Source: Trinickia dabaoshanensis
GTDB lineage: Bacteria; Pseudomonadota; Gammaproteobacteria; Burkholderiales; Burkholderiaceae
DNA length: 64,000 nt
Reading direction: 5' to 3'
NCBI RefSeq assembly: GCF_002879885.1
Contig: NZ_PNYA01000005.1
Location: 62,001-126,000, forward strand
The position numbers and the translations under genes are program-made. A model generated the notes under the pieces. That model searched no databases, was not told the origin of the DNA, and saw only the letters and a program-made list of their open reading frames with translations. Numbering within the stretch: the first letter of the stretch is position 1; each line of letters opens with the position of its first letter. Positions 35,529 to 48,000 of this stretch are shown one piece after another.

Positions 35529-36298
35529 GATTGACTCCGACATGTGGCGGCCCGGATCATACGAGTATCGTTTTCCACGCGCAATGCGTCGAGCGCGCCC
35601 AACAACGCGTCCGTCGTGTCAAAGGCACGATCGACATCGGGCAGGCTCGGCCGCCGCAGCATGATCACGGGCAAGCCGCGTTCGCGCGCGACGTCCAACT
35701 TCGCCTCCGTCGCGGCGCCCCCGCTGTTCTTGCTGACGACGACATCGAACCGGTTTTCGTCAAATAGCGCCCGCTCTCCCTCGATAGTGAACGGCCCGCG
35801 CGCGGCGATGATGCGCGCTCGATCGGTGCCCGGATGAGGGTCGAGACAGCGAATCGTCCAGCGTTGATGGGCGGGGATTTCATCCAAATGCGCGAGCGGC
35901 TCGCGCCCCAGCGTGAAAAGCGGGCGCGCGAAATCAGTCAACGCGGCACGCATCGCGTCCCAGTCGTCCGCGTCACGCCAATCGTCGCCGACACAGGGCT
36001 CCCAAGGCGGACGGCGCAACGCCCAGCAGCTGACCTTCGCGATGCGGCCGGCCGTTGCCGCATGCGCGCTCATTTGCGCCGCATACGGATGCGTCGCATC
36101 GACGATCAGCTCGATACCCTCGGCTTGCAGAAAGCGAACGAGACCCTCGCTGCCGCCAAAGCCGCCGACACGCACGCGACAGGGAAGATCATCGGGGACT
36201 TTGCCGAGCCCCGCGAGGCTATAGACGTCGCCAGGTGTCAGACGACGCGCAAGCTTGAGCGCATCGCCGGTTCCACCGAGCAAGAGAACGCGAGTCAC
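35525..36298 (-). CDS. cobK: Precorrin-6A reductase
   Basis: A 257-residue NADPH-dependent reductase of the corrin ring. Recognised by [49 protein letters not shown] and [10 protein letters not shown], the CobK/CbiJ pattern. It starts at a GTG (36298) that overlaps the cbiD stop by 4 bases (GTGA). The frame extends upstream to 36400, but those residues lie within cbiD. Coupled with cbiD upstream and cobM downstream. Confidence 0.88.
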   Translation of the reverse strand: MTRVLLLGGTGDALKLARRLTPGDVYSLAGLGKVPDDLPCRVRVGGFGGSEGLVRFLQAEGIELIVDATHPYAAQMSAHAATAGRIAKVSCWALRRPPWEPCVGDDWRDADDWDAMRAALTDFARPLFTLGREPLAHLDEIPAHQRWTIRCLDPHPGTDRARIIAARGPFTIEGERALFDENRFDVVVSKNSGGAATEAKLDVARERGLPVIMLRRPSLPDVDRAFDTTDALLGALDALRVENDTRMIRAATCRSQS

Positions 36299-37404
36299 TG
36301 TGCGACTCCCACGAATCGCCCTTGCCGATCGATGGCGAATACCTCGACCTCCACCTCTGGCGGGACGATGCCCCGCGCCACTTCGCGGGCATGCCGGCAC
36401 ACCAGATCGCCCAGGGCAATACCTTGCTTCGTTGCTAGCGCGAGCGCTTCCTGGCTCGTATTGGCCGCTTTGATTTCGGCTTGCAGACTCTCACCGGCCC
36501 CAGCCTCGGCGGCCCACTGAGCCAGCAACGGCAAATCGATACTCGAGTGAGCGCTATGTAAATCGAGGTGCCCCGCCGCGAGCTTGCTGAATTTGCCGAA
36601 TCCGCCGCATAGACTGAGCTTGGCCACGGGCGCGCGGCGCATATGCTTGAGGACCGCGCCGACGAAGTCGCCCATTTCGATCAACGCGATGTCCGGCAGT
36701 GCGTAATGCGCACGCATCGCGTCCTCGCTCGCGTTGCCGGTACACGCCACGACATGGCTGTAGCCGTTCGCGCGCGCGACGTCGATGCCTTGGTGGATCG
36801 ATGCGATGTAAGCCGAGCAAGAAAACGGCCGGACGATGCCGGTGGTACCGAGAATCGACAAACCGCCGACGATGCCCAATCTCGGGTTCATCGTTTTGAG
36901 CGCCAACGCTTCGCCGTTTTCGACGCCGATCGTCACGTCGAATCCCCCCGAGTAGCCTTGTTCGTTGGCGAGCGCGGTCAAGTGATCGTGCATCATCCGG
37001 CGCGGCACGGGATTGATCGCGGGCTCGCCGACGGGCAACGTGAGGCCGGCTCGCGTCACCGTTCCCACCCCTCGCCCGGCATAGAAACGCACTCCGGGCG
37101 CGGCACTGAGTTCCACGCGCGCAAAGACGAGCGCGCCGTGCGTCACATCCGGATCGTCGCCTGCATCTTTGATCGTGCCGGCCTGAGCGCCGGCCGCGCC
37201 GTCGGTCCCGTTGACGAACCGGCAGAAGACGAGCGGCATCGGCACATGCTGCCCTTTCGGCAGGACGATTTCCGCGACATCGCTCGATTCACCCGTCAGC
37301 AACAAGCGGGCGGCCGCCAACGACGTGGCCGTCGCGCAACTGCCCGTCGTATAACCGCTGCGTAGCGGGCGCGCCTGCTCGGGTGTCTCGTCGCGCATGG
37401 TCAT
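36295..37404 (-). CDS. cbiD: Cobalt-precorrin-5B C1-methyltransferase
   Basis: A 369-residue protein of the CbiD family: [67 protein letters not shown] and [15 protein letters not shown]. CbiD methylates C1 with loss of the C20 fragment. In the classical aerobic pathway this is done by CobF, which is not in the window, so CbiD appears to replace it. The ATG at 37404 overlaps the cobL stop by 4 bases. Confidence 0.92.
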   Translation of the reverse strand: MTMRDETPEQARPLRSGYTTGSCATATSLAAARLLLTGESSDVAEIVLPKGQHVPMPLVFCRFVNGTDGAAGAQAGTIKDAGDDPDVTHGALVFARVELSAAPGVRFYAGRGVGTVTRAGLTLPVGEPAINPVPRRMMHDHLTALANEQGYSGGFDVTIGVENGEALALKTMNPRLGIVGGLSILGTTGIVRPFSCSAYIASIHQGIDVARANGYSHVVACTGNASEDAMRAHYALPDIALIEMGDFVGAVLKHMRRAPVAKLSLCGGFGKFSKLAAGHLDLHSAHSSIDLPLLAQWAAEAGAGESLQAEIKAANTSQEALALATKQGIALGDLVCRHAREVARGIVPPEVEVEVFAIDRQGRFVGVAQ

Positions 37405-38636
37405 CTCTGATCGATCGAGGCGGCCTCATCGAGACTAGCCGCTTTCGTCACGTCGAGCAGCGTGATCGGCAATGCCCCACGCCACGTATCGAACCCTCCG
37501 AGGGGCTGTGCTTCGCTCATGGCGATTCGTGTCAGCGTGCCTCCGTGACGGCTACGCCATTCGACCAAGGCAGCCTCGCCTTGCAGCGTCACGGCGTTCG
37601 CCACGAGGCGCCCGCCTTCGCGCAAGCTCGACCAGCATGCTTGAAGGACACCAGGAACAGTGACCCCACCGCCGATGAAAATCGCATCGGGCGCGGGCAA
37701 TCCAGCCAGGGCCTCGGGCGCACGTCCTTCGACCAAGCGCAAACCGGGCACGCCCAGCACGTCCCGATTATGTGTGATGAATGCCTGCCTGCGCGCGTCC
37801 GATTCGATCGCGATGGCCCGGCATGTGGGATGCGAGCGCATCCACTCGATCCCGATCGAGCCGCATCCCGCGCCGACGTCCCAAAGCAATGCGCCGGGCG
37901 CCGGCGCAAGGCGGGCCAGCGTCATGGCGCGTACGTCGCGCTTGGTCAATTGACCATCGTTCATGAACACCGTGTCCGGCAACCCGATTGTCAAAGGTAA
38001 CGAAGCACCGCTTCCGGCACGGCACGTCAAGGCGACGATATTCAAATCCGCGATGGTGTCGTCATGCCACGTTTCGGCCTGCGCATCGATGCGGCGTTCG
38101 AGCGGTCCGCCCAAGTGCTCGAACACGCTCATCGCCGTCGCGCCGAATCCGCGTTCGTTCAATAGCTTGGCGATCTCGGAGGGTGACACTCCGTCGCGGC
38201 TCATCACGAGCACGCGCGCACCGTCGCGCAACTGCGCATTCAGCGACGCCAGCGGCCGCCCCACGAGTGAGAGCACCGCTACGTCTTGCAGCGGCCAACC
38301 CATTCGCGCGGCTGCGAGCGATAACGACGATGGCCCTGAAATGACGCGCATTTCGGCGGGCGGTATGACGCGTGCGAGCGTCGAGCCGACGCCGAACAGC
38401 ATGGGATCGCCGCTGGCGAGGACGCATACGGGGGTGCCCCGATAGGCCTCGAGACGGGCGACGTCGAACGGCTTTGGCCAGGGCTCCCGACGCGCGCGAA
38501 TCCGGCCGGGAAGCATGGCGAGATGACGCTCGCCTCCCACGACGACGGAGGCGTCCAGCAGCGCCCGACGCGCGGTGCGCCCCAATCCGAAAAAGCCGTC
38601 TTCACCGATGCCGACGACCGTCAGCCAAGCCTTCAT
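37401..38636 (-). CDS. cobL: Precorrin-6Y C5,15-methyltransferase (CbiE-CbiT fusion)
   Basis: A 411-residue bifunctional enzyme. The N-terminal CbiE methylase starts [16 protein letters not shown] and contains [18 protein letters not shown]. The C-terminal CbiT part (from about residue 215) contains [36 protein letters not shown] (SAM motif [10 protein letters not shown]) and DAIFIGGG. It methylates C5 and C15 and decarboxylates the C12 side chain. First gene of cobL-cbiD-cobK-cobM, divergent from cobGH. Confidence 0.92.
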   Translation of the reverse strand: MKAWLTVVGIGEDGFFGLGRTARRALLDASVVVGGERHLAMLPGRIRARREPWPKPFDVARLEAYRGTPVCVLASGDPMLFGVGSTLARVIPPAEMRVISGPSSLSLAAARMGWPLQDVAVLSLVGRPLASLNAQLRDGARVLVMSRDGVSPSEIAKLLNERGFGATAMSVFEHLGGPLERRIDAQAETWHDDTIADLNIVALTCRAGSGASLPLTIGLPDTVFMNDGQLTKRDVRAMTLARLAPAPGALLWDVGAGCGSIGIEWMRSHPTCRAIAIESDARRQAFITHNRDVLGVPGLRLVEGRAPEALAGLPAPDAIFIGGGVTVPGVLQACWSSLREGGRLVANAVTLQGEAALVEWRSRHGGTLTRIAMSEAQPLGGFDTWRGALPITLLDVTKAASLDEAASIDQR

Positions 38637-38759
38637 TGCCCCTCGCCTCCGTCAACCCGCCCATGGCCGGCCGGCGGTATTCGTGCCATTGCAAACAGGG
38701 CATAATACCCGCTTTGCTGGCGCTAATCGTTCGCGCAAGCCACGACGGCGCGCTCTGTA

Positions 38760-38783
38760 CGGCAAGCGTTCTCCTGCTTGCCG
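38760..38783 (+). other. Leader hairpin upstream of cobGH
   Basis: CGGCAAGC and GCTTGCCG form perfect 8-bp arms with an 8-base loop, 40 bp before the TTG start of cobGH. It may be a regulatory leader structure. It shows no B12-box sequence, so it is not a cobalamin riboswitch. Confidence 0.35.
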
Positions 38784-38823
38784 GAGCAACGTGGCCGGCG
38801 TGCAACGCCAACTTCGTTGAACC

Positions 38824-40854
38824 TTGGGCTACCCTCCGTCTCCTTCGCTTCGGCCTTCTGCTTGTCCCGCGCTTTCGCGGATCGTCGCGGCTCGCGATGG
38901 CGGGCTGTGCCGCATCAAGCTGCCCGGCGGCAAATTGGTCGCGGCGCAAGCGCTCGCGATCGCCGATGCGGCCGAGCGCCATGCCTCGGGTATCGTCGAA
39001 CTGACGAACCGTGCCAATCTGCAATTGCGCGGCGTCAAGCCCGGAGCCGAACAGGCGCTGAGCCAACTATTGGCACGAGCGGGGCTCGGTCCTCGCGTCG
39101 GCGCCGACCCATCGCTCGATCCAGCCGAGGCGGCGCATCGAGCGGCCGTCGCGGACGATGCGCGCAACTTATTGCTGAGCCCGGTCGCGGGACTCGATAT
39201 CGACAGCCTCTGCGATACCGCCGCGCTCGCCGAACCACTACTCGCCGTCCTGCAAAACGAGCCGCGATTGGCTGAGCTGTCGCCGAAATTCTCGGTGCTG
39301 CTCGATGGCGGCGAACGGCTTGCGGCACTTGATCATCCGCACGATATCTGGTTCGCGGCGATGCCCCGCGCAGCGGGCGCGGGCGACGAACTTCGCTTCG
39401 CCGTCGGGCTCGCAGGACAACCGTCGCCGATCGCGGGCAACGCGTTGGCAGCGGTTCGGCAATGCGACGCCGCGGCTTTACTCCAAGCGTTGTTGCTCAC
39501 GTTTCTAGACCTTGCCGCGCCCGACGAAAATCGGATGCGCGACTTGCTGCGTTCGCATGATGCGCATGCCGTGCTTGCGCAAGCCGCTGCAAACGCCGGC
39601 ATCGAACTCCAGCGGGACGACACCGTTGCCGCGTGGCGCCGAGGCGCGACGCACAGTCATCGACGATTCGGCGCTCATGCGCAGCGCGATGCGGGTCGTT
39701 GGCACGTCGGCGGACAGCCGCCGCTCGGGCGCATCGACACCGCCACGCTCGCGGGTTTGGCCCGCCTGGCGCTCGCCCATGCCGACGCCACGCTGCGCTT
39801 TACGCCGTGGCAAAGCGTCGTTCTCGCCAACGTCTCCGAACAAGCCGTGCCGCAAGTCGAGCGCGAATTGGCGGCCCTCGGCCTCGTCGTGGACTCGCGC
39901 GATCCGTTCGCTCGATTGATCGCCTGCGCCGGTTCGGCAGGATGCGCGAAGGGCCTGTCCGATACGAAGGGCGATGCATCGCAGATAGCGGGACATCTGC
40001 CTGACGATATCGAAGTCCATCTGAGCGGATGCATCCGCTCGTGCGCCGCCGCGCATTGCGCGCCCTACACTCTACTGGCCGTGGCGCCGGCTCGCTATGA
40101 TCTCTACCGCCGTGCATCCGCGCTCGTCCAAGGCGAAGCGCATCGCTTCGGCGAACGCATCGGCACCGATTTGACTATCGAAGTCGCTGCGCGGCAACTG
40201 CGCGCAGCGTCCCGCGCCCCTATTCCAATGATCGATTACATTCGCGACGGACAAGCCATCTACGACCAATCGTTCGCGACGATACGCGCCGAGGCCGACC
40301 TGTCCGCCATCCCCACCGACCTCGAAAAGCTGGCCGTGCGCGTGATTCATGCGTGCGGAATGGTCGATATCGCACAGGCGATTCGGTTCTCGCAAGGCGC
40401 AGGCACCGCGGGCCGCAAGGCATTGGCGGGCGGCGCTCCGATTCTTTGCGATTCGCGCATGGTCGCCGATGGAATTACGCGAGCCCGACTGCCCGCTTCG
40501 AACGAAGTGCTGTGCATGCTCGGCGATCCCGCGTTGCCCGAACTCGCGCGCAAGATCGGCAACACGCGCTCCGCCGCCGCGCTCGAGCTATGGCGGCCCT
40601 GGCTGGAGGGAAGCGTGGTCGCGATCGGCAATGCCCCGACCGCTCTCTTCTACTTGCTCGAAATGTTGGACGCCGGCGCGCCCCGGCCCGCCCTGATCCT
40701 CGGCTTTCCCGTCGGCTTCGTGGGCGCCGCCGAGTCGAAGGCCATGCTGGCCGCGGACAGCCGCGGGGTGCCGTACGTCATCGTCGAAGGCCGGCGCGGG
40801 GGGAGCGCCATGGCAGCGGCGGCGGTCAACGCACTCGCATCGGAACTCGAATGA
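38824..40854 (+). CDS. cobG: CobG-CobH fusion: precorrin-3B synthase / precorrin-8X methylmutase
   Basis: A 676-residue fusion read in a single frame. Residues about 1-465 are CobG, with [20 protein letters not shown], sulfite-reductase-like repeats, and the Fe-S/siroheme Cys pattern CAGSAGC (CX5C) followed by GCIRSC (CX3C). After about ten linker residues, residue 469 begins CobH ([19 protein letters not shown]) with the catalytic His in VIHACGMVD and [16 protein letters not shown] near the end. The start is TTG at 38824; an in-frame TGA lies just 3 bases upstream and no ATG is near. In most organisms these are separate genes. The final ATGA overlaps cobI. Confidence 0.88.
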   Translation: MGYPPSPSLRPSACPALSRIVAARDGGLCRIKLPGGKLVAAQALAIADAAERHASGIVELTNRANLQLRGVKPGAEQALSQLLARAGLGPRVGADPSLDPAEAAHRAAVADDARNLLLSPVAGLDIDSLCDTAALAEPLLAVLQNEPRLAELSPKFSVLLDGGERLAALDHPHDIWFAAMPRAAGAGDELRFAVGLAGQPSPIAGNALAAVRQCDAAALLQALLLTFLDLAAPDENRMRDLLRSHDAHAVLAQAAANAGIELQRDDTVAAWRRGATHSHRRFGAHAQRDAGRWHVGGQPPLGRIDTATLAGLARLALAHADATLRFTPWQSVVLANVSEQAVPQVERELAALGLVVDSRDPFARLIACAGSAGCAKGLSDTKGDASQIAGHLPDDIEVHLSGCIRSCAAAHCAPYTLLAVAPARYDLYRRASALVQGEAHRFGERIGTDLTIEVAARQLRAASRAPIPMIDYIRDGQAIYDQSFATIRAEADLSAIPTDLEKLAVRVIHACGMVDIAQAIRFSQGAGTAGRKALAGGAPILCDSRMVADGITRARLPASNEVLCMLGDPALPELARKIGNTRSAAALELWRPWLEGSVVAIGNAPTALFYLLEMLDAGAPRPALILGFPVGFVGAAESKAMLAADSRGVPYVIVEGRRGGSAMAAAAVNALASELE

Positions 40855-41585
40855 CGAACCATCGTGGGCATCTATACGGCATCGGCGTCGGTCCCGGTGA
40901 TCCCGAATTGCTGACGCTCAAAGCACTGCGCTTGCTGAAAGCCTCGCCCGTGGTGGCCTATTTCGCCGCCAAAGGTAAAAAAGGCAACGCGTTCAGCATC
41001 ATCGAAACGCACCTCGCGCAAGAGCAAACCCGGTTGCCGCTCATCTATCCGGTCACGACCGAGCCGCTGGAGCCGCCGCTCTCGTACGAATCGGTCATCG
41101 CCGATTTCTACGATACGGCGGCCGCGATGATCGGCGAGCAGTTGAATGCGGGACGCGACGTGGCGGTGGTATGCGAAGGCGACCCGCTGTTCTACGGCTC
41201 GTACATGTATCTGCATGACCGGCTTGCACCCGAATTCCCGGTCGAAGTCATCCCGGGTGTGTGCTCGATGCTCGGGGGGGCCGCCGTGCTGGGCACGCCC
41301 CTCGTTTATCGCAACCAGAGCTTGTCGATTCTGTCCGGCGTCATGACCGAGGACGAACTCAGGCGCAAGCTGGCGGACACCGACGCGGCCGTCATCATGA
41401 AGCTGGGCCGCAACTTCGATAAGGTGCGGCGCGTGCTGCACGAACTCGGGCTCGCGGACCGGGCGCTCTATATCGAGCGCGCCACGATGCCCAATCAGCG
41501 CGTGGTGCCGTTGGCGGAGGTCGATCCGATGGCGTCGCCGTATTTTTCGCTACTGATCGTGCCGGGGCCGAAATGGCAGGGGTAA
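40851..41585 (+). CDS. cobI: Precorrin-2 C20-methyltransferase
   Basis: A 244-residue tetrapyrrole methylase: [54 protein letters not shown] and [16 protein letters not shown]. This is the CobI/CbiL pattern, transferring a methyl group to C20 of precorrin-2. Its ATG at 40851 overlaps the cobGH stop (ATGA), and its end overlaps the next gene by 13 bases, so the three genes are tightly coupled. Confidence 0.93.
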   Translation: MTNHRGHLYGIGVGPGDPELLTLKALRLLKASPVVAYFAAKGKKGNAFSIIETHLAQEQTRLPLIYPVTTEPLEPPLSYESVIADFYDTAAAMIGEQLNAGRDVAVVCEGDPLFYGSYMYLHDRLAPEFPVEVIPGVCSMLGGAAVLGTPLVYRNQSLSILSGVMTEDELRRKLADTDAAVIMKLGRNFDKVRRVLHELGLADRALYIERATMPNQRVVPLAEVDPMASPYFSLLIVPGPKWQG

Positions 41586-43294
41586 GCGCGCCGCCCGCCA
41601 TCGTCGTGCTCGGGCGCAGCGCGCTGCCGACAGCCCGAAGGATTCAAGCTGCCTGCCCCGGTTCGCTCGTTCATGGGTTGCAAACGCGCGTCGATGCGCA
41701 AGCCGATTGCAGCTTCACCGAGCTTACCGAGCACCTCCAGGCGCTGTATGCCCGCGGCACCCCGATCGTCGCCCTCTGTGCCGCGGGCATCGTCATTCGG
41801 TGCATCGCACCGATGCTGCGCAACAAGGGCGTCGAGCCACCGGTTCTTGCCGTGGCCGAGGATGGCAGCGCGGTCGTTCCGTTGCTCGGCGGCCTGGGCG
41901 GGGTCAACGTTCTGGCTCGCGATATTGCGGGCGCCTTGGGTGTGGCTCCGGCCATTACCACGAGCGGCGAACTGCGGTTCGGCACATGCCTGCTCAATCC
42001 GCCCGAGGGTTATGTCCTTGCCGATATCGAGCAAGGCAAACACTTCGTCTCCGATCTGCTCGCGGGAGAGCCCGCACGTATCGAGGGCGAGGCGCCATGG
42101 CTCGACGAGGCGCGCATTGCCCGAAGCGACGGGGCGCGGCTCACGATTCGTGTGACACCGGCCGAGTCCGCCGTGCGGCGAGACGAACTCGTCATTCATC
42201 CGCGCAGCATCGTGGCGGCCGTTTCGGGCGAATGCGCGGTGACCGCGGAAATCGTGCGCACAGCGCTTGCGGAACAAGGCCTCGCGTTGAACTCGCTCGC
42301 CGTGTTGCTTGCTCCGGCGTGCCGCGGTGCGGATCCGTCGATCGAACAGGCGGCGCGCAGCCTAGGCGTTGCGCTGCGCTTTGCCAACGGAGATGCAAGT
42401 GGCGATGCGAGCGAACCCGCGCGATTGCTGGCGCAAGCACTTCCCGTCGGTCACGAAGTGCGAGATGCGCAGCGGCACGGCATCGCGCTGGGCGTAGCGG
42501 CAACGCCGCTCGATCCCGATCAAGTGGGCCGCGCGCGGGGACGGCTGACCGTCGTTGGACTCGGGCCGGGGTGCGCCGGCTTGATGGCGCCCGATGCGCG
42601 CGCGGCGCTGGACGAAGCGAGCGATATCCTCGGGTATGAGACCTACGTCAAAATGGCGGGTCCCTTTAGGCCCACCCAGCGGCTGCATTGCACCGACAAC
42701 CGAGAGGAGTTGCAGCGCGCCCGTCACGCATTCGAACTAGCGTGCGAAGGCAAGCAAGTGGTGGTGGTTTCATCGGGCGATCCCGGTGTTTTCGCGATGG
42801 CGTCGGCGGTTTTCGAGGCGCTCGACACCCACGCCGATCCTCGCTGGCAAGCGGTGGATCTGCGTATCGTTCCGGGTATCTCGGCGGCCATGGCGACGGC
42901 GGCGAAGGCCGGCGCGCCGCTCGGCCACGACTTCTGCATCCTGTCGTTGTCCGACAACCTCAAGCCGTGGGCGATCATCGAAAAACGGCTCGAGCACGCG
43001 GCAATCGCCGATCTGGTCATGGCGTTTTACAACCCGATATCGCGCGCGCGTCCGTGGCAACTCGACCGTGCGTTGGAGATCGTGCGCGCGCACCGCGAGC
43101 CCGGTACGCACGTGGTTCTTGGGCGCGACATCGGCCGGCCAGGCGAGACGTTGACGACGACGACGCTCGGTGCGCTCCAATCGACACAGGTCGATATGCG
43201 GACGATGGTCATCATCGGTTCGTCCACCACGCGAACGATTGCGGGCGGTCCGCATGGGCTATGGGTATATACGCCGCGCTGGTACGAAGCCTAA
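41573..43294 (+). CDS. cobJ: CbiG-CobJ fusion: precorrin-3B C17-methyltransferase with N-terminal CbiG
   Basis: A 573-residue fusion. Residues about 1-200 are CbiG N-terminal and central regions ([39 protein letters not shown]). Residues about 205-310 look like a degraded CbiG C-terminal domain ([20 protein letters not shown]) that lacks the usual GxGxxxG loop. Residues about 320-573 are CobJ ([57 protein letters not shown]). CobJ contracts the ring and methylates C17. An intact CbiG-C/CobE-like domain is instead fused to CobA at 50537. Confidence 0.9.
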   Translation: MAGVSAPPAIVVLGRSALPTARRIQAACPGSLVHGLQTRVDAQADCSFTELTEHLQALYARGTPIVALCAAGIVIRCIAPMLRNKGVEPPVLAVAEDGSAVVPLLGGLGGVNVLARDIAGALGVAPAITTSGELRFGTCLLNPPEGYVLADIEQGKHFVSDLLAGEPARIEGEAPWLDEARIARSDGARLTIRVTPAESAVRRDELVIHPRSIVAAVSGECAVTAEIVRTALAEQGLALNSLAVLLAPACRGADPSIEQAARSLGVALRFANGDASGDASEPARLLAQALPVGHEVRDAQRHGIALGVAATPLDPDQVGRARGRLTVVGLGPGCAGLMAPDARAALDEASDILGYETYVKMAGPFRPTQRLHCTDNREELQRARHAFELACEGKQVVVVSSGDPGVFAMASAVFEALDTHADPRWQAVDLRIVPGISAAMATAAKAGAPLGHDFCILSLSDNLKPWAIIEKRLEHAAIADLVMAFYNPISRARPWQLDRALEIVRAHREPGTHVVLGRDIGRPGETLTTTTLGALQSTQVDMRTMVIIGSSTTRTIAGGPHGLWVYTPRWYEA

Positions 43295-43316
43295 GCACAC
43301 GCGGCGCTAGGCCACG

Positions 43317-43925
43317 CTACGAGAGAATCGCCATGTCTTTAGCGAGCAGGTAATCCGCATCCCATTCGCGCGCGAGTTGCACCCAACGCCCCAGTGCGAT
43401 GCTCCCCTGCTCGCAATCGACGATGACGGTCCGGTCGACCGCGCCGGGTCTGGCAGGACGGTCGCGGCTGCGGCCGTCGCCGAATACCCAGAGCACGCGT
43501 TCAACGCCCGGCTGTTGCCGCTTCGCGCGATCGAGTAGCTTTGCCGCGGCGGCTACACCGAGCGAAAACGATGTCCCCCCGCCGCCGCCGATCGGCTGCA
43601 CCCAACGCTCGTTCCACCAGCGTGGAATCGCGGGCCCGAACCGTAAATCGGCGCGGCCCCCGCCGAAGCAAATCAGCGCCACCTGCGCACGGTCCTTCGC
43701 CGCCAGATCGAAGCACGCGAGCACCAAACCTTTCGCCATCGCAAGGCGCTCGCCCGTCAACATCGACGCCGAGCAATCGAGCAAGAAGCAATGCAGCGCA
43801 GTGCTTCTGGGCTCGTGCCGGAAATACCTCAAATGGCGCCGCTCCAATGGCCCCTGCCCTTTCTGCGCCAGCGAAGCCGCCCACGCAATGCGGCGCCCGG
43901 GGTTCGACGCCGCGTCACGCCCCAC
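43317..43925 (-). CDS. VWA-domain protein, ChlD/BchD-like chelatase subunit
   Basis: About 202 residues (GTG start at 43925; the frame is open to 44081, overlapping the ATPase gene). A von Willebrand A domain with MIDAS motif DCSASM, later VALICFGGGRADL, GGGGGTSFSLGV and VFGDGRS resembles the C-terminal integrin-like domain of Mg-chelatase ChlD. It follows the ChlI-like gene and ends the riboswitch-led operon cobW-cobN-chlI-like. It likely replaces CobT as partner of CobN in cobalt insertion. The start is uncertain; translation may be coupled to the upstream stop. Confidence 0.75.
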   Translation of the reverse strand: MGRDAASNPGRRIAWAASLAQKGQGPLERRHLRYFRHEPRSTALHCFLLDCSASMLTGERLAMAKGLVLACFDLAAKDRAQVALICFGGGRADLRFGPAIPRWWNERWVQPIGGGGGTSFSLGVAAAAKLLDRAKRQQPGVERVLWVFGDGRSRDRPARPGAVDRTVIVDCEQGSIALGRWVQLAREWDADYLLAKDMAILS

Positions 43926-43993
43926 GAATCGGTCCGCGCCGGACGGCCATCGAAATCCGCTGAACGATTCAGCGAAGGCGCCTTTCCGATGGC

Positions 43994-45094
43994 TCAGCGT
44001 TTTTTTGCCGAAAGCGCCGAAAGTGGGATCACGCTCTTGACGGTTGAAAGCCCCACCGGCTCGGGCGGCAAATAACCCCAATCCGCTTCGGTGTCTTCGT
44101 GATTTGCCGTGCCGTTCGCTTGCAAGGACTCGGCCGCCGACTGGCGTTCATCCTTGGGCGATTGCTCGCTTCGCGCATGACTCTCGTTGGCCGCATCGTT
44201 GCCCGGCGCATCCGCGCCGTCACGCCTGCGATGCCGCAGCACGAATGGCGCGACCCGCTCGACGTGCGCGTGCGTCACCCATTCCGACGATTCCAATGCG
44301 GCCAGCGCCCGCGCCGACCGCATCATGACGAGATCGGCACGCATGCCGTCGACGGCCGCCTCGATGCACAAGCGGCTAATCGTTGGATGCACATCGTCGG
44401 CAAACGGCAAGCCGGGCAACATCGCCCTCGCCTCGCGAATCCGCTGCGCCAACCGTTGCTGCTCCTGCGCGTAGGATGCCCGTAACGCGTGCGGGTCCAT
44501 ATCGAAGGCCATGCGCACTTTGACGATACGCTGCCTGATCTCGGCGTCGAAACAGTTCTCGAGTTGCACCATGAGCCCGAATCGATCGAGCAACTGCGGG
44601 CGCAATTCGCCTTCCTCGGGATTCATCGTGCCGATCAGCACGAATCGGGCTGCGTGGCTATGGGAAATGCCGTCGCGCTCGACGACGTTGATGCCGCTGG
44701 CCGCCGCATCGAGCACCACGTCCACCAAGGCGTCGGCCAGTAGATTGACTTCGTCCACGTAAAGCACGCCGTTGTTCGCGCGCGCAAGCAGCCCCGGCGA
44801 GAACGCGACTTCCCCACCTCGCAGGGCCTCGTCGAGATCGAGCGTGCCCACCACGCGATCTTCGCTCGCGCCCAGCGGCAACGTGACGAAGTGACCGTCG
44901 GGCAGCAGTTCGGCAAGCGAGCGCGCCGCGGTCGATTTAGCCGTGCCGCGCGGGCCGCTCACGAGCACGCCGCCGATCGACGGGTCCACCGCGACGAGCA
45001 ACAACGCATCGCGCATCGCGTCCTGCCCTACGAGCGCGCTCAATGGAAAAGGCGGCGGCAGCGCGCCGGTAACGGGGGCATTCGATCGGTTCAC
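43994..45094 (-). CDS. ChlI/BchI-like AAA+ ATPase, chelatase subunit
   Basis: A 366-residue AAA+ protein starting at GTG 45094, overlapping the cobN stop by 4 bases (GTGA). Walker A is GPRGTAKST, Walker B region [10 protein letters not shown], sensor 1 [20 protein letters not shown], with the MoxR/ChlI helix insert. The sequence matches the Mg-chelatase I subunit more than CobS. After the AAA+ core is a hydrophilic tail (about residues 300-366). Placed between cobN and the VWA gene, it should power cobalt chelation. Confidence 0.87.
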   Translation of the reverse strand: MNRSNAPVTGALPPPFPLSALVGQDAMRDALLLVAVDPSIGGVLVSGPRGTAKSTAARSLAELLPDGHFVTLPLGASEDRVVGTLDLDEALRGGEVAFSPGLLARANNGVLYVDEVNLLADALVDVVLDAAASGINVVERDGISHSHAARFVLIGTMNPEEGELRPQLLDRFGLMVQLENCFDAEIRQRIVKVRMAFDMDPHALRASYAQEQQRLAQRIREARAMLPGLPFADDVHPTISRLCIEAAVDGMRADLVMMRSARALAALESSEWVTHAHVERVAPFVLRHRRRDGADAPGNDAANESHARSEQSPKDERQSAAESLQANGTANHEDTEADWGYLPPEPVGLSTVKSVIPLSALSAKKR

Positions 45095-48000
45095 GATGAC
45101 CTCTTCTCGATTTGCTGCTCGGTATCCAGCAGATGTTCTTCGATCTGCGCCCGATAAGCGCCAGGCTCGCGCCACAAACCGCGTCCGATCGCTTCCAGCA
45201 AGCGCTCGCAGATCGAATGAAGCGCCTGCGGATTATGGCGTTGCATGAAGCCGCGCGTATCGGCATCGTTCAGATACGCATCGGTCACGAGCGCATATTG
45301 GTGATCCGTAATCACGCGCGCGGTCGCATCGTAGCCGTACAGGTAGTCCACCGTGGCGGCGATCTCGGCCGCTCCCTTGTACCCGTGCCGCTTCACGCCG
45401 TCGAGCCATTTCGGATTGACTACGCGCGAGCGAATGACGCGCGCGATCTCCTCGCTCAGCGGCCGCACGCGCGGTGCGGCAGGATTGCTGTGATCCGCGT
45501 GATAGAGCTGGGGCTGCCACCCGGAGAAATGCCGGACGGCGGCCGCCATTCCCCCTTGGAATTGGTAGTAATCGTTCGAATCGAGCAGATCGTGCTCGCG
45601 GTTGTCCTGATTCTGCAGCACGACGTCGATGCTCGCGAGCCGCGTCGCGAACGCACCATGCGCCTCGTCGCCCGCGCTCGTCGATGCATAGGCGTATCCG
45701 CCGAATGCTCGGTAGGCACCGGCCAAGTCTTCATCGGTGTCCCACGCTCTCGAGTCGATCATCTCTTGCAGTCCGGCGCCATAGGCCCCGGGCTTCGAAC
45801 TGAACACACGCCAACCCGCGCGCTTGCGGGCCTCGTTCGCATCGAGCCCGCGTGCGATCCAGGCATCGCGTTCGCGCAACACCCGCGCTCGGATCGGATT
45901 GACGTCGGCGCTCTCGTCGTCGAGTTCGGCGACAGCTTGAACGGCCGCATCGAATAGATGCATCACATTCGGGAACGCGTCGCGGAAAAAACCCGACACG
46001 CGCAACGTGACGTCGATGCGCGGCCGCTCGAGCACACCCACCGGCAAGATCTCGAAATCGGTCACGCGATGACTACCCGCGGCCCATTTCGGGCGCACCC
46101 CGAGCAAGGCCATCGCCTGCGCGATGTCGTCCCCGCCCGTGCGCATCGTCGCCGTTCCCCAAATCGAAAGGCCGATCGCGCGGGGATAATCGCCATGTTC
46201 TTGCAGATGACGTTCGAGCAACTGGCGAGCCGACTTCAGCCCCAACGCCCAGGCCGCCTGCGTCGGGATCGCCCGCGTATCGACGGAATAGAAGTTGCGC
46301 CCCGTCGGCAATACGTCCGGCCGCCCGCGCGAGGGCGAACCGCTCGGCCCGGGCGGCACGAAGCGGCCTTCGAGCCCGCGCTTCAAATGCCGTAGCTCTT
46401 CGCTTCCGCATGCGGCCAGCCGCGGCAAGACGTCTTCGCGGATACGTTCGAGCACTTGGCAGGTGAACGGGAGCGCCTGCATCGGCGTGTCCGGCGAGGC
46501 ATCGCGTTTGGCTTCGGGACCGTTGCACTGCGCGTCGAGCAGTTGCTGCGCCAATAGCTCCAACCGCTCGCGCGTGTCGCCGTTGTGGCGCCACGGCGCC
46601 TCGCTCACTCGCTCGAGCAGCGCCGGCCGAGTCCCCGTCCAAGCGGTCGACCACTCCGCCGTCAACGGATCGAATAGATGGTCGATGCCCAGATCCTTGG
46701 CGATCGCATCGATCAGTCCGGCGTTCTTGCCGCGCCCGTCGCGCACCGGAAAACGCGCGAGGGCGAGCAACGTGTCACGCTGTTCGCGCCCCTCGGGCGA
46801 GCGCCCAAACACATGCAGGCCATCGCGGATCTGAGCCTCTTTCAGCTCGCACAGCCACGCATCGACGCGCGTGAGCAAGGCGTCCTCCTCGTCCTGGCCC
46901 GCCGGTTTCGCCATACTGAGTTCGTCGTGGAGCCGGTGCTTCACGATCGTCTCCAGGATCGTGCCGCGCAAGAGCTTCGCGCGCCGTGCATCGACCATCA
47001 ACGCTTCGTAGTACTCGTCCACCTGCCGCTCGAGATCCTGCAGCGGTCCGTAGGACTCGGCGCGCGTGAGCGGCGGCATCAAATGATCGATGATGACCGC
47101 ATGGGCGCGCCGTTTCGCTTGGCTGCCTTCGCCGGGATCGTTGACGATGAACGGGTAAAGATGCGGAATCGGGCCGAGCGTCAGGTCGGGCCAGCAGCTT
47201 TCGCTGAGCGCCACGCTTTTGCCGGGCAGCCATTCGAGACTGCCGTGCTTGCCGACATGCACGAGCGCATCGATCAGGAACACCTCGCGCAGCCAAAAAT
47301 AAAACGCGAGGTAAGCATGCGGCGGCACGAGGTCGGCATCGTGATAGCTTGCGTAATCGCCCGCCACGCGGGAGCGCGACGGCTGAATACCGACGAAAAT
47401 GCGTCCGCATCGCCATCCGGAAATCATGAAGCGTCCGTGGCGAACGGTAGGATCGCTTTCCGGCGGGCCCCATCGCTCGTTCAGCGCGTCCCTTACTTGC
47501 TCGGGCAGCGCAGCAAACGCCGCGCGATAGTCATCGAGCGAAAAGCTCTGCAAGGCCGGGCGTAAATCGCGCACCGCGGGATCGTTCGTCACGCCCTGCG
47601 TGAGTTGCGCCATCAGCGCCTCGCCGTCGCTCGGCAAGCTCTCGACGCGATAGCCGTCGTCGCGCAACGATCTCAAGATTTCCACCACCGATGCGGGCGT
47701 GTCGAGCCCCACGCCGTTGCCGATACGCCCCTCGCTCGCGGGATAATTCGCCAGCACCAACGCCAGGCGCTTTTCTTCGTTGGGCAAGGCGCGCAGCCGG
47801 CACCAACGGCGCGCGAGCTCCGCGACGAACGCCACACGCTCGGCGTCCGCCTGGTAGCGCACCACGTCCACTTCGGTATGGGGGCAACGATACGCGAGCC
47901 CTTTGAAGCTGATTGCCCGCGTAATGATGCGGCCGTCCACCTCGGGTAGCGCGATATGCATGGCGATATCGCGCGAGTTGAGCCCTTGGTTGTCCTTGAC

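Noticed and set aside
38637-38823. Possible cobalamin riboswitch before cobGH
   Set aside because: No CCCCCGCAAC segment, CCACTG or B12 box on either strand; only a simple hairpin is present.
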